From: Enterococcus sp. BWB1-3
GTDB lineage: Bacteria > Bacillota > Bacilli > Lactobacillales > Enterococcaceae
NCBI RefSeq assembly: GCF_016745275.1
Contig: NZ_JADOEP010000001.1
Location: forward strand, 228,747-292,746
Direction of reading: 5' to 3'
Length of the DNA stretch: 64,000 bases
Shown here: positions 8,924 to 17,987 of the stretch, piece after piece
Layout of the letters: the number at the start of each line of letters is the position of its first letter
Position numbering within the stretch: position 1 is the stretch's first letter
The notes under the pieces: generated by a model
What the model saw: only the letters and a program-made list of their open reading frames with translations
Databases searched by the model: none
What the model was told of the DNA's origin: nothing
Position numbers and translations under genes: made by a program

Positions 8924-9152
8924 GTAAGAATATCTTTCTTAGTGTATGGAAATCCTTATATTCAAAGTAAAAATAATTTAACAGTCAATCATTCTATATA
9001 GAATAATAAAAACTGTATTGCTTCATTCGACAGAGGAACAGGATAATTGAATGACTGGCCTCGTATCAATCCAGTACCTGCTCATTTGGTTTGCAGATAG
9101 GGCAGACTGGTAAAATAATACAGGCAGTATCAAAAAAGAGAAGAGGAACGTA

Positions 9153-10499
9153 ATGACGCAGCAATATTTAACAGTGACTGCATTAACTAAATATTTGAAG
9201 CGTAAATTTGATGCAGATCCTTATCTGGGGCGTGTCTATCTGACTGGAGAAATCTCCAATTTTCGATTGAGGGCAAACGCTCATCAGTATTTCAGCTTGA
9301 AAGATGACCGTGCTAAAATATCTGCAATTATGTTTAAATCTGCCTTTCAAAAATTGAAATTTCAGCCGAAGGAAGGTATGAAAGTGCTCGTTGTCGGCAG
9401 AATTTCATTATATGAAAATGGCGGGTCCTATCAAATTTATGTAGAACATATGGAACCTGACGGGGTTGGTGCGCTTTATCAGGCTTTGGCTGAACTAAAG
9501 GAAAAGCTATCAAAAGAGGGTCTGTTTGATGGCGTGAAAAAGCCGCTGCCCAAATATCCCAAACGGATTGCCATTATAACAAGTCCGAGCGGAGCTGTAA
9601 TCAGAGATATTATTACCACGGTAAAAAGACGATATCCAATTGCTCAGCTGGTTCTGTTTCCCACCTTGGTTCAAGGGGATCAGGCAGCGGCTGATATTGT
9701 CAAGAATATTCATCGAGTGGAAGAAGAAGGTACCTTTGATACCATGATTATTGGTCGTGGAGGAGGTTCCATCGAGGATCTCTGGTCATTTAATGAAGAA
9801 GTGGTCGCTAGAGCAATTTTTGATACGGCGATTCCAGTTATTTCTTCTGTGGGTCACGAAACAGATGTTACCGTTGCTGATCTGGTTGCTGATGTGCGTG
9901 CGGCTACACCGACTGCGGCAGCGGAGCTTGCGGTTCCGGTACTTTCAGAGGAATTGATGCGTATTCGTGATAAGCAAAGCAGATTGGAGCAAAGCTTTCT
10001 CTATTTGCTGCAGCAAAAGAACGAGCGCTATACTCGTTTAAAAAATTCGTATGTTTTTCTTCAACCGGATCGTTTATATGAAGGTCAGGCCGTTAAACTG
10101 GATAAAATGATGCAGCGGCTGAATCAGGGGATGCAGGCCATTTATCATGAAAGATATCAGGTCTCACAGCAGATTATCAGTCGTCTGGTACAGCAAAATC
10201 CTACAGGAAGAATCAGGGAAGCGCGTCAGCAGGTAAATTTCATGAGTCAGCGTTTAACTGATCGTAAGGATAATTATATGAGCAATCAGCAAAAACGGCT
10301 GATTTCAGCTATTCAGCAGCTGGATTTGCTGAGTCCTTTAAAAATTATGGGGCGCGGCTACAGTTATACAACGAAGAATGAGATAGTTGTTAAATCAGCA
10401 GAAGAGCTCAGTGTGAACGATAAATTGACCATTCACTATGTTGATGGAGAAGTGACGGCTGTCATTGATTCGGTTGAGTTGAACAAAAAAGAGAAATAA
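9153..10499 (+). CDS. xseA: Exodeoxyribonuclease VII large subunit
   Basis: 448 residues: an N-terminal OB fold (about 1-105, with VYLTGEISNFR and HQYFSLKD), the catalytic region with ITSPSGAVIRDI and GRGGGSIEDLWSFN, followed by AVISSVGHETD-like PVISSVGHETDVT, a long coiled-coil and a C-terminal domain. ExoVII degrades single-stranded DNA from both ends in a complex with several XseB subunits; xseB follows after 79 bases. A candidate extended -10 (TGG TAAAAT, 9111-9116) lies 36 bases upstream. Confidence 0.95.
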   Translation: MTQQYLTVTALTKYLKRKFDADPYLGRVYLTGEISNFRLRANAHQYFSLKDDRAKISAIMFKSAFQKLKFQPKEGMKVLVVGRISLYENGGSYQIYVEHMEPDGVGALYQALAELKEKLSKEGLFDGVKKPLPKYPKRIAIITSPSGAVIRDIITTVKRRYPIAQLVLFPTLVQGDQAAADIVKNIHRVEEEGTFDTMIIGRGGGSIEDLWSFNEEVVARAIFDTAIPVISSVGHETDVTVADLVADVRAATPTAAAELAVPVLSEELMRIRDKQSRLEQSFLYLLQQKNERYTRLKNSYVFLQPDRLYEGQAVKLDKMMQRLNQGMQAIYHERYQVSQQIISRLVQQNPTGRIREARQQVNFMSQRLTDRKDNYMSNQQKRLISAIQQLDLLSPLKIMGRGYSYTTKNEIVVKSAEELSVNDKLTIHYVDGEVTAVIDSVELNKKEK

Positions 10500-10578
10500 A
10501 TGAGTGACAGCATTCATGCAGGAGTCTGAAGAATCTGAAAAGTATCATCGTTGATGAAGAAGGAAAAGGAGCAGCAAG

Positions 10579-10812
10579 ATGCCAAAAAAAACAGAGAAAA
10601 CATTTGAAGAATCATTAAATGAACTGGAAGAAATTGTGCAGCGTCTGGAAAGAGGAGATGTTCCCTTGGAGGAAGCGTTGGATGCCTTTCAAAAAGGAGT
10701 GCTGCTAAGCAAACATTGTCAGGATACCTTGGAAAAAGCAGAAAAAACACTGACAAAAATGATGACTGACACAAATGAGGAAGTTGCCTTTGAAGAGAGT
10801 GAAGCAGAATGA
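10579..10812 (+). CDS. xseB: Exodeoxyribonuclease VII small subunit
   Basis: 77 residues, two-helix XseB with the signature [20 protein letters not shown] followed by [12 protein letters not shown]. It binds the coiled coil of XseA and is required for stable nuclease. The ATG follows AAGGAGCAGCAAG. The TGA overlaps the ispA ATG by four bases (ATGA), so coupling with ispA is expected. Confidence 0.95.
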   Translation: MPKKTEKTFEESLNELEEIVQRLERGDVPLEEALDAFQKGVLLSKHCQDTLEKAEKTLTKMMTDTNEEVAFEESEAE

Positions 10813-11702
10813 CAGAAGCCTTTCAGAAATTCCGAGCAGTCTATGTTCCGCTGGTCGAAAAAGAGATGATAGGCTTTTTGGAAAAGCACACTGCCAATGA
10901 CTATTTAAAAGAGAGTATGTTGTATTCTATACAGGCTGGGGGGAAAAGGCTCCGTCCGCTTCTGGTAATCGCTGCGGTTCTTTCCTTTGGCAAAGAGCTT
11001 GAAAAAGAGGTCTGTCAGGTTGCTGCAGCTCTGGAAATGATCCATACGTATTCTTTGATTCATGATGATTTGCCGGCAATGGATGATGATGATCTTCGCA
11101 GAGGAAAACCGACCAATCATAAAGTTTATGGAGAAGCGCATGCGATTTTGGCAGGTGATGGTCTGCTGACAGCAGCTATTCAGCTGATTGCTGTCAGCCA
11201 GCTGGACATGTCGAAGAAAGTACTCTTAATTCAGCAACTGACAAGAGCGGCGGGAACACAGGGAATGGTTGCCGGACAAGCTGGCGACTTGCAGGGAGAA
11301 ACACGTTCTCTGTCTTTGGAAGAACTGGTGGAAGTACATGAAGCTAAAACAGGTGCGCTCATTGAATTTGCTCTGATAGCAGGCGGAATTTTGGCAGATC
11401 AGACTGAGGTTATTATTGAACTTCTGAGCAGTTTTGCCCGCTATTTAGGACTGGCTTTTCAGATCAGAGATGATTTACTGGACGTAACAAGCTCGGAAGA
11501 AGAGCTTGGCAAGCAAGTGGGCAGAGATGAAACTTTAAATAAAAGTACGTATCCCGGATTGCTTGGAATAAAAGGAGCAGCAAAGGAATTTGAACAGCAG
11601 ATGAAGCTTGCAAGCGAAAAATTAGCTGAAATTCAAGCCTGTAACAATGAATTTCAGCCGGTGCTTCTGGAAAATATACTGAAACAGCTGGCGCTTCAGT
11701 AA
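10809..11702 (+). CDS. ispA: Polyprenyl (farnesyl / geranyl) diphosphate synthase
   Basis: 297 residues, all-helical trans-prenyltransferase. The first aspartate-rich motif is in [15 protein letters not shown] and the second is [16 protein letters not shown] near the N-terminus binds IPP. These bind Mg-diphosphate and condense IPP with DMAPP and GPP, giving FPP for undecaprenyl phosphate and quinone synthesis. The start overlaps xseB. Together with xseAB and tlyA it forms the conserved Firmicute block. The exact chain length is inferred only from family size and gene order. Confidence 0.93.
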   Translation: MTEAFQKFRAVYVPLVEKEMIGFLEKHTANDYLKESMLYSIQAGGKRLRPLLVIAAVLSFGKELEKEVCQVAAALEMIHTYSLIHDDLPAMDDDDLRRGKPTNHKVYGEAHAILAGDGLLTAAIQLIAVSQLDMSKKVLLIQQLTRAAGTQGMVAGQAGDLQGETRSLSLEELVEVHEAKTGALIEFALIAGGILADQTEVIIELLSSFARYLGLAFQIRDDLLDVTSSEEELGKQVGRDETLNKSTYPGLLGIKGAAKEFEQQMKLASEKLAEIQACNNEFQPVLLENILKQLALQ

Positions 11703-11715
11703 GGAGAAGAAGAGC

Positions 11716-12534
11716 ATGAAGAAAGAACGAGTGGATGTCCTGGCATTTAATCAGGAATTATTTGAGACAAGAGAAAAAGCAAAACGCGGTGTTATGGCTG
11801 GACTGGTCTATAATGATAAAAATGAGCGATTGGATAAACCAGGAGAAAAAATTCCTGTAGACAGTATTTTGCAGGTGAAAGGTCAGACATTGCCTTACGT
11901 CTCTCGAGGCGGTTTGAAGCTGGAAAAAGCGTTGAAGGTATTTGACATAGCAGTTCAAGATAAAATTATGCTCGATATTGGCGCGTCAACCGGAGGCTTT
12001 ACGGATGCGGCACTGCAGAATGGTGCGAAAATGAGTTATGCGCTGGATGTAGGGTACAATCAGCTTGCCTGGAAAATCAGACAGGATGAACGAGTTGTAG
12101 TTATGGAACGAACAAACTTCAGGTACAGCGAACCGGAAGACTTTTCAAAAGGACAGCCAGAGGTTGCCACGATTGATGTTTCATTCATTTCTTTGCGTCT
12201 TATTTTACCTCCGCTCCATAAAATATTAAAATCGGGCGGCGATGTTGTTGCACTTATAAAGCCTCAGTTTGAAGCTGGAAAAGAACAAGTTGGTAAAAAG
12301 GGAATTGTAAGAGATCCACATACACACACGGCTGTCTTAGAGGATATTCTTAGTTTTTCAGCAAGATCAGGCTACAAAGTTGCCGAACTGGATTATTCAC
12401 CTATTACTGGAGGAGAAGGAAATATTGAATTTTTGGTTCATTTGATTTCAGTTGAAAATGAAGGAAGTATTGCACCTGAGGTTGATATTGAAGGCACTGT
12501 TCAGCAAGCTCATCAAAAATTAAAAAAGGCTTGA
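11716..12534 (+). CDS. tlyA: TlyA-family rRNA 2'-O-methyltransferase (putative hemolysin name is historical)
   Basis: 272 residues: an N-terminal S4 RNA-binding domain (about 1-65, KERVDVLAFNQELFETREKA) and an FtsJ-like Rossmann methyltransferase with the SAM motif LDIGASTGGFTDAALQ (about 88-103) and ATIDVSFISLRLILPPL. Mycobacterial TlyA 2'-O-methylates 16S and 23S rRNA; the same role is inferred here. AAGGAGAAGAAGAGC precedes the ATG. A hairpin with a T tract follows the stop and ends the xse-ispA-tlyA unit. Confidence 0.92.
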   Translation: MKKERVDVLAFNQELFETREKAKRGVMAGLVYNDKNERLDKPGEKIPVDSILQVKGQTLPYVSRGGLKLEKALKVFDIAVQDKIMLDIGASTGGFTDAALQNGAKMSYALDVGYNQLAWKIRQDERVVVMERTNFRYSEPEDFSKGQPEVATIDVSFISLRLILPPLHKILKSGGDVVALIKPQFEAGKEQVGKKGIVRDPHTHTAVLEDILSFSARSGYKVAELDYSPITGGEGNIEFLVHLISVENEGSIAPEVDIEGTVQQAHQKLKKA

Positions 12535-12544
12535 TATAGAAAAA

Positions 12545-12570
12545 TTGAGACGTTAATGCTCAGTTTTTTT
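12545..12570 (+). terminator. Terminator after tlyA
   Basis: ATTGAG pairs with CTCAGT across a nine-base loop, followed by seven T. Confidence 0.65.
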
Positions 12571-12655
12571 ATTTTAAACGGTTTTTGAAAGTGCTGTACA
12601 CTATGATAAAATCGGCTTGTCAACTTGCATAAAATCAACAGTACTTTTTTAATTC

Positions 12656-12684
12656 TTTAAAAACAATGAAAAATGCGCTATGAT
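12656..12684 (+). promoter_or_regulatory. argR: Probable argR promoter
   Basis: TTTAAA (12656-12661), 17 bases, then TATGAT (12679-12684). The same CTATGATAAAAT string also occurs at 12601-12612. A sequence loosely like an ARG box (TTGCATAAAATCAA, about 12625-12638) lies between the two copies, so autoregulation is possible. Confidence 0.45.
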
Positions 12685-12719
12685 AAAATGGAAATGAACC
12701 TGAAAAGGAGTAAAGTATT

Positions 12720-13169
12720 ATGAGGAAGAAAGATCGTCATCGGTTAATCACTCGTCTGCTGACAGACAATAACATACAAAAACAGGAAGACTTTGTTTCC
12801 TTATTACAATCTGCAGGTGTGGAAGTGACGCAGGCAACTATTTCAAGAGATATTAAAGAAATGAAACTAATCAAAATACCATCAATAGAGGGCGGCTATC
12901 GGTACAGTATCCCTTTGGAGACGCAGGAAGACACAAAGAAAAAACTGGAAAAATTGATGAAAGAAGCATTTGTTTCTGTTGATCAAATGGAAAAATATGT
13001 GGTACTGCACACAATTCCGGGGAATGCCAAAGCATCGGCAGATTTGATTGAAAAGCAGTACAAAGAACAGCTGTTTGCAACGATCTGTGATGATGACAGC
13101 GTTCTGATGATCACACGGACAGAACAGGATGCTGGATTTTTAAGAGAAGAATTCTTCAATTATTTATAA
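12720..13169 (+). CDS. argR: Arginine-responsive repressor, ArgR family
   Basis: 149 residues: N-terminal winged helix (about 1-70) with TQATISRDIKEMKLIKIP as recognition helix and wing, then an oligomerisation/arginine-binding domain with TIPGNAKASADLIEKQ and CDDDSVLMITRTEQDA. ArgR hexamers repress arginine biosynthesis and activate catabolism. It lies just upstream of recN as in most Firmicutes; several lactic acid bacteria have additional ArgR paralogs, so this copy need not be the arginine pathway regulator. AAAAGGAG precedes the ATG. Confidence 0.93.
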   Translation: MRKKDRHRLITRLLTDNNIQKQEDFVSLLQSAGVEVTQATISRDIKEMKLIKIPSIEGGYRYSIPLETQEDTKKKLEKLMKEAFVSVDQMEKYVVLHTIPGNAKASADLIEKQYKEQLFATICDDDSVLMITRTEQDAGFLREEFFNYL

Positions 13170-13188
13170 TGTAACGGGGTGAAAAATT

Positions 13189-14880
13189 ATGCTGCAGGAG
13201 CTTTCAGTAAAAAACTTTGCAATTATCTCCTCACTGGAATTGGAATTTCGGAAGGGAATGACTGTTCTTACCGGAGAAACCGGGGCAGGGAAATCGATTA
13301 TTATTGATGCAGTGGGCTTGTTAACTGGAGGAAGAGGCTCCAGTGATTTTATTCGTCAAGGTGCATCTAAATGTACGTTGGAGGGGTTGTTTACTCTGCC
13401 TGCTAATCCGGAGTTAATTGCATTACTGGATGAACAAGGGATTGAGCAGGAAGAAGAAATGCTGATTCTGCAAAGAGATATTTTTTCCTCAGGTAAAAAT
13501 ATTTGCCGTGTGAATGGACGAATTGTTACCATTGCCACGCTTAGAAGAGTTGGTGAATTTCTTGTTGATATCCATGGACAAAATGAGCATCAGGAATTAA
13601 TGCACAACGAGAAGCATTTAGGTATGCTTGATGATTTTGGCGGCAGTGATCTTCGTGTGATTAAACAGGAGTATACTGAAGGCTATCAGGAATACTGTCA
13701 GCTGGAGCAAAAGGTTAGGAGTCTTCAAAAAAATGAAAAAGCATTCGCTCAGCGTTTGGACATGCTCCAGTTTCAACGTAATGAGATTGAAGAGGCTAAA
13801 CTGACAGCTGGTGAAGAAGAACAGCTGACAGAAGAACGAAATAAACTGGCAAATTTTCAAAAAATTGTAGATGTACTGGCTGGCAGCTATGAGGCAATCA
13901 ACGGGGAAGAAAACAGCAGTTTGGATAAAATAGCCTATGCGATGAATGAACTGACTACCATTGAAACGCTGGATACTGAATATCAGGCTATATCAGAAAC
14001 GGTTCAAAATGGATACTATCAGCTTCAGGAAGCAAGTGCAGATTTGTCTCGTCATTTAGGTCAGCTTGAGCTTGATGAAGGTCGTCTGGATGAAGTTGAA
14101 AATCGGTTGGAATTGATCAGACAGTTGAAAAGAAAATATGGGGAATCCATCGCTTCCATATTAGATTATTATCAGGAAATCAGCGAAGAGCTGGCTGAAA
14201 ATGGGCTGCTTGATGGAAAAGCAGATGAGTTGGAGCAGATACTTGCTGAGAAAAAAGAACAGGTGCTGAAGCTTGGACGCAAACTCAGTCAAATACGTAA
14301 GGAAGCAGCAGCTGGTCTGGAAAAAAGTATTTTAAAAGAGCTGAAAGAGCTCTATATGGAACGAACGGAATTTCAAGTGAATTTCCAGAACAACTCGGAA
14401 GAGGTGCTGACAGAAGATGGATTGGATCAAGTGGAATTTTACATCACCACGAATCCGGGAGAACCTTTAAAGCCGTTAGTAAAAGTAGCTTCAGGAGGAG
14501 AGCTTTCTCGGGTCATGCTGGCACTGAAAACTATTTTTTCAAAGACCCAGGGTATTACAAGTATTGTATTTGATGAGGTGGATACTGGAGTCAGCGGGCG
14601 AGTGGCTCAGGCAATTGCTGATAAAATCTACCAAATTTCCAAAAAATCTCAGGTTTTATGCATTACTCATCTGCCGCAGGTTGCAGCGATGGCTGATTAT
14701 CAGTATTTTATTTCCAAAGAAATCAGTAATAATCGGACAGAAACGAAAGTTCGCAGACTTACCGGAGAGGAACGTACGTCAGAGGTTGCAAGAATGCTTT
14801 CTGGAAGCGAGATTACTCCGCTGACAATGGAGCATGCCAAAGAACTGCTTCAACTGGCTGATAAGGAGAAAGCAATCTAA
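13189..14880 (+). CDS. recN: DNA repair protein RecN
   Basis: 563 residues, SMC-like ATPase: Walker A GETGAGKS near residues 29-36, QNEHQELM in the N-terminal head, two long coiled-coil arms, then the signature SGGELSRVMLALK and Walker B SIVFDEVDTGVSG, with THLPQVAAMADYQ as the H-loop region. RecN gathers DNA ends during double-strand-break repair. It starts 19 bases after argR, so both are probably co-transcribed. Two strong hairpins follow. Confidence 0.95.
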   Translation: MLQELSVKNFAIISSLELEFRKGMTVLTGETGAGKSIIIDAVGLLTGGRGSSDFIRQGASKCTLEGLFTLPANPELIALLDEQGIEQEEEMLILQRDIFSSGKNICRVNGRIVTIATLRRVGEFLVDIHGQNEHQELMHNEKHLGMLDDFGGSDLRVIKQEYTEGYQEYCQLEQKVRSLQKNEKAFAQRLDMLQFQRNEIEEAKLTAGEEEQLTEERNKLANFQKIVDVLAGSYEAINGEENSSLDKIAYAMNELTTIETLDTEYQAISETVQNGYYQLQEASADLSRHLGQLELDEGRLDEVENRLELIRQLKRKYGESIASILDYYQEISEELAENGLLDGKADELEQILAEKKEQVLKLGRKLSQIRKEAAAGLEKSILKELKELYMERTEFQVNFQNNSEEVLTEDGLDQVEFYITTNPGEPLKPLVKVASGGELSRVMLALKTIFSKTQGITSIVFDEVDTGVSGRVAQAIADKIYQISKKSQVLCITHLPQVAAMADYQYFISKEISNNRTETKVRRLTGEERTSEVARMLSGSEITPLTMEHAKELLQLADKEKAI

Positions 14881-14970
14881 CTAAACAGCGTAATAAGTTT
14901 AATACTTGTCTTTAAAGACAGGCTCAGTCCTGATCTGAATAGTATGATATAAGAAGAAGCGCTTTTCAAT

Positions 14971-15009
14971 AAAAAAAGGGACTACTTTTGTACAGTCCCT
15001 TTTATTGTA
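14971..15009 (+). terminator. recN terminator
   Basis: AAAGGGACT pairs with AGTCCCTTT (about 14977-15003) around a short loop, followed by T-rich sequence. Confidence 0.7.
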
Positions 15010-15012
15010 CTC

Positions 15013-15064
15013 AAAAATCCCAATGAAATGAACCCTTTCCGGTTCTTTCATTGGGATTTTATTA
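15013..15064. terminator. Strong bidirectional hairpin
   Basis: AAAATCCCAATGAAATGAACC-like arm pairs with its complement ending TTTCATTGGGATTTT (about 15014-15061). A-rich left and T-rich right flanks suit transcripts from both sides: recN from the left and the corA/DUF4044 unit from the right. Confidence 0.7.
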
Positions 15065-15070
15065 TGGACT

Positions 15071-15155
15071 AATGTCACAGTCCCTAAAGCCGAATAAACT
15101 GTGTTCCAGTCTTTGTATAATTCGAGCCTTCGTAAGAAGCTTTGTCACAACCTCT
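15071..15155. repeat. Short copy of a dispersed intergenic repeat
   Basis: Bases 15081-15109 match 51141-51169 with few differences, and 15136-15154 match 51510-51528 (GAAGCTTTGTCACAACCTC). In the second location the two blocks are separated by about 340 bases; here by 26. This looks like an internally deleted copy of one repeat element, lying between recN and the DUF4044 gene. Confidence 0.6.
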
Positions 15156-15170
15156 GCTTGTATGCCCGAT

Positions 15171-15287
15171 TTATCTCAGATATAAAATCGCAGTGATGAT
15201 AGTTGAACCTAAAATTGCAATCAACATCAGCCAAACAACGAATTTTGTAATTTTCGAAAAGGTACTGGTTTTCTTTTTATTCATCAT
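15171..15287 (-). CDS. DUF4044 small membrane peptide
   Basis: A 38-residue frame on the minus strand: MMNKKKTSTFSK, then one hydrophobic helix (roughly residues 16-36, FVVWLMLIAILGSTIITAIL) and YLR. The basic N-terminus and single helix match DUF4044 peptides of lactic acid bacteria, which have no known function. AAAGGATG lies at good distance before the first of two adjacent ATG codons (15285-15287 and 15282-15284). It begins 58 bases after the corA-like stop and is probably co-transcribed with it. Confidence 0.75.
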   Translation of the reverse strand: MMNKKKTSTFSKITKFVVWLMLIAILGSTIITAILYLR

Positions 15288-15345
15288 TCTCACATCCTTT
15301 GCCTCTTACAGTTTACAACCTTTTATGAAAATCATCAACAGCAAT

Positions 15346-16329
15346 TTACAGGAGATTTCTCTTTTTTAGGAATCGAATCACACCAATACATACTATGGAA
15401 GTAATGATAAAAATCCATAAAAAGGCGTCTTCTCTGCTTGCAAACGGCAGTTTAACATTCATTCCGTAAATCCCTCCGATAATTGTCGGAATGGTCAAAA
15501 CAATCGTCAGAGAAGTTAGAATCTTCATAACTATATTTAGATTATTGGACACTATAGATGAGAATGTACTGCTGATCTGGTTTACCAGTTTTAATTGAAT
15601 CTTGGTTGTCGTCAGAGCCTGCTTCATTTCTACAAGTATGTCGTGAAGATGAGGCAGATGATCAAATTTTTGTGCTTCTTTTCGAGTATCATAGAGTTGT
15701 CTGATCACACTGATATTCTCAGAAATAGCAGATTCAAAATAGACAAGGCTTTTCTGGATATCCATCATTTGGTAAAGCTGACTGTTTTCTGTTGCAATTT
15801 TCAATTCGCCCTCAAGATCACCAATCTCAGTAATAATCTTTGCAAGAAAGCTATTATAATGTTTGGAAATACGCCAGAGCAGCTGAAATAAAATGGCATT
15901 TTTTGTTGATAGTTGGGACTGAGAAAGATTTTCTGTCCGAACCTCATTGATAAAGTCAGTTGTTCTGTTGGTAACTGTGATAAGCTTTTCGTTTTTTGCC
16001 TGTATGACTGCGCAAGGAAAAGTATCCAACTGCATATATCCGCTTGGACTCAATGAGGCTATTGGATATTGAACCAATATTAATGCTGGGTGTTCACTGG
16101 CATTTTGCCAGTTTCCTTCAGAACGTGCCATTTCTCTTTCATCAAGGACACTGGTAATATAGTCTTTCGGTAGTTCGTAGGTTGAGATCAAATGATCTGC
16201 TTCTTCTTTGGTAGGAGCCTCCGCTATAATCCACTGAACTTCAGGGCTGTCTTGAGCTGTGCCGCTGAAACCGGCTGTGTCCTTTTTTAAATATGTAATC
16301 AATTCTGCCACCTCTTTCAAAAAAATCAA
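15346..16329 (-). CDS. CorA-family divalent cation (Mg2+) transporter
   Basis: 327 residues: a large cytoplasmic N-terminal domain, a long helical stalk and two C-terminal membrane helices with the selectivity motif GMN in IYGMNVKLPF. The C-terminus is basic (RFLKKRNLL). CorA pentamers conduct Mg2+, Co2+ or Ni2+, and some members export Zn. ATG 16327-16329 follows a GAAAGAGGTGG ribosome site if a slightly internal start is used; ATG choice is therefore uncertain by a few codons. The DUF4044 peptide gene follows on the same strand. Confidence 0.88.
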   Translation of the reverse strand: MIFLKEVAELITYLKKDTAGFSGTAQDSPEVQWIIAEAPTKEEADHLISTYELPKDYITSVLDEREMARSEGNWQNASEHPALILVQYPIASLSPSGYMQLDTFPCAVIQAKNEKLITVTNRTTDFINEVRTENLSQSQLSTKNAILFQLLWRISKHYNSFLAKIITEIGDLEGELKIATENSQLYQMMDIQKSLVYFESAISENISVIRQLYDTRKEAQKFDHLPHLHDILVEMKQALTTTKIQLKLVNQISSTFSSIVSNNLNIVMKILTSLTIVLTIPTIIGGIYGMNVKLPFASREDAFLWIFIITSIVCIGVIRFLKKRNLL

Positions 16330-16458
16330 TAGATAATTTCATTATAAGCGATTGAGCCCTTGAATAGTAACTGAATGACTTGTAAAATGGTATTATTTAG
16401 GCATCAACTTTTAAAGGAAATGAAACATGAGTGTAAAGTAAATGCAGTATAGTTAAAC

Positions 16459-16951
16459 TAGGAGCTGTTTGAAAACTGTGGAGGAATTCGAATTTTTCAG
16501 GAATTTTAGTTGAGGTCTAAATTTACCAAACAAAAAAGCCGACTCATTTTAACGTGTTCATTTTTCTGTAAATAATGGTTGGAAAAATAGGATATATTCT
16601 CGTACGCATACCGTCCTACTAACTTGTAACAGGGGAAGCAGGATGGTATGTGTACGAGAATGAGATTGATTTTATGGTCATAAAATCAATTCATTAATAC
16701 AGAGTAGTTGTCAATGCTTTTTCGAATAGACGTGTTTGTATTGAGAATCGAACAATATGAGACTCATGGATGCAAGTCTTTTCTTTGGTGCAGTTTAGTA
16801 GAATTGTCAGTCCCGCGTCTGTAGGAATATTTAGTGGTATAGTATGTGTCCGACAATAAAAAGAATGTTGCCACATTCTTTCTTTAAATGGAGTTAGCTC
16901 ATATCTATTTCTTTGAAAATATTCGCTGCTAGAGTTTTCAAACAGGTCCTA
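16459..16951. mobile_element. MITE-like non-coding element (489 bp) flanked by TA
   Basis: Terminal inverted repeats GGAGCTGTTTGAAAACT (16461-16477) and AGTTTTCAAACAGGTCC (16933-16949) match at 16 of 17 positions and are flanked by TA on both sides (16459-16460 and 16950-16951), the target duplication of IS630/Tc1-mariner elements. Inside are two strong hairpins: 21-base arms 16597-16617 / 16640-16660 with only G-T mismatches, and a perfect 11-bp palindrome 16665-16690. No transposase is present. It sits between corA and the DUF3397-mraZ genes, with its right end 26 bases before the DUF3397 ATG. Confidence 0.65.
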
Positions 16952-16976
16952 AGTGTTATGAAAGGAATTGTTCTGG

Positions 16977-17348
16977 ATGGTCTCTTTTTCAATTATTATG
17001 CTTCTTTGGTATGTTTTTCCGGTGGCAGCTTTATTCGCATCAAGTATTCTTATTACAAGGCTTTCTCTTGCAGAACGCTACAAGGTGAAAGCTCCTGATA
17101 TTGCGACGCCGTTTCTGTTGATTGGAATGCATGTTTTATCAAAGGATACATATAATCAATCGATCATTCCCTATATGTTTATTTCTATTTTATTATTAGG
17201 GATATGTGTGGCTCTTTTTCAGGCATACTATTATGGAGAATTGATTTATGGACGCTATTTTAAGATGTTCTGGCGTCTTAATTTTTTATTGGTTCTAGTG
17301 GTATATGTTTTATTAGTGTTGTCCAACATTAGTCATTATTTGTTTTGA
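16977..17348 (+). CDS. DUF3397 family membrane protein
   Basis: 123 residues, four predicted membrane helices (for example SFSIIMLLWYVFPVAALFAS and FISILLLGICVALFQAYYYG) and a last helix ending SNISHYLF. DUF3397 proteins sit immediately upstream of mraZ in enterococci and relatives; no function is known. I start at ATG 16977, ten bases after AAGGA; a TTG at 16968 is in frame but too close to that site. The MITE-like element lies directly upstream and may have replaced the original promoter region. Confidence 0.8.
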   Translation: MVSFSIIMLLWYVFPVAALFASSILITRLSLAERYKVKAPDIATPFLLIGMHVLSKDTYNQSIIPYMFISILLLGICVALFQAYYYGELIYGRYFKMFWRLNFLLVLVVYVLLVLSNISHYLF

Positions 17349-17456
17349 AAAGAAAAAATCGCCCGGAAATCGCGGAACAGAAGCGTTGATTCCGTTTTCT
17401 GCAAAATATGGTTAAATGATGAAATGTTACAAAGTCTTTAAATAACAGTGATTTGG

Positions 17457-17503
17457 TATAAGTTTTTTGGTTTTAAGTGGTAGAAAGTGGTGGAATATGG
17501 TAG
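17457..17503 (+). promoter_or_regulatory. mraZ promoter (-10) and MraZ operator repeats
   Basis: TGG TATAAG (hexamer 17457-17462) is an extended -10. Immediately downstream are three near-direct repeats at about ten-base spacing: AAGTGGTAG (17475-17483), AAAGTGGTGG (17484-17493) and AATATGGTAG (17494-17503). MraZ is known to bind short direct repeats in its own promoter, so these are the likely autoregulatory boxes of the dcw operon. Confidence 0.65.
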
Positions 17504-17540
17504 ACTGTTTCTATCAAGTGGAAAAGCGGGGAATCCGACT

Positions 17541-17972
17541 ATGTTGATGGGCGAATTTCAACATAATATTGATGCCAAGGGCAGATTAATTGTGCCAGCC
17601 AAACTTCGTGATGAACTTGGAGACAAATTCATTGTTACTCGAGGAATGGACGGCTGCTTATTTGGTTATCCATTATCGGAATGGACAATATTGGAAGAAA
17701 AGTTGAAAACAATGCCCCTTGCAAAGAAAGATACCCGTACATTCGTCCGCTATTTTTATTCGGCTGCTGCTGAATGTGAAGTGGATAAACAGGGAAGAAT
17801 CAATATTCCTGCAACATTAAGAGCTCACGGCAATCTGGAAAAGGGCTGTGTGATTATCGGTGTTTCAAACCGGATTGAAATTTGGGATGAAGCCAGATGG
17901 GCAGAATTTTCAGCAGAAGCTGAAGAGAATTTTGATGAAATCGCTGAAACAATGACTGATTTTGGTTTTTAA
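17541..17972 (+). CDS. mraZ: Transcriptional regulator MraZ
   Basis: 143 residues, the normal length, with two SpoVT/AbrB-like repeats: [20 protein letters not shown] and [14 protein letters not shown]. MraZ forms rings and binds direct repeats in the dcw promoter. The start [11 protein letters not shown] matches the family N-terminus, so I prefer ATG 17541 to an in-frame codon at 17487 that falls inside the operator. It heads the dcw operon with rsmH 15 bases downstream. Confidence 0.95.
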   Translation: MLMGEFQHNIDAKGRLIVPAKLRDELGDKFIVTRGMDGCLFGYPLSEWTILEEKLKTMPLAKKDTRTFVRYFYSAAAECEVDKQGRINIPATLRAHGNLEKGCVIIGVSNRIEIWDEARWAEFSAEAEENFDEIAETMTDFGF

Positions 17973-17987
17973 GGATGAGGAGCATGC

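Noticed and set aside
12585..12607. Second argR promoter using TTGAAA and TATGAT
   Set aside because: Only 11 bases separate the hexamers, too short for a sigma-A promoter.
15142..15369. 75-residue hydrophobic plus-strand frame
   Set aside because: It is antisense to the DUF4044 gene and the end of corA; the minus-strand gene has the ribosome site and family match.
16694..16876. 60-residue minus-strand frame within the MITE-like element
   Set aside because: No family resemblance, weak ribosome site, and the element is otherwise made of hairpins; a coding role cannot be supported.
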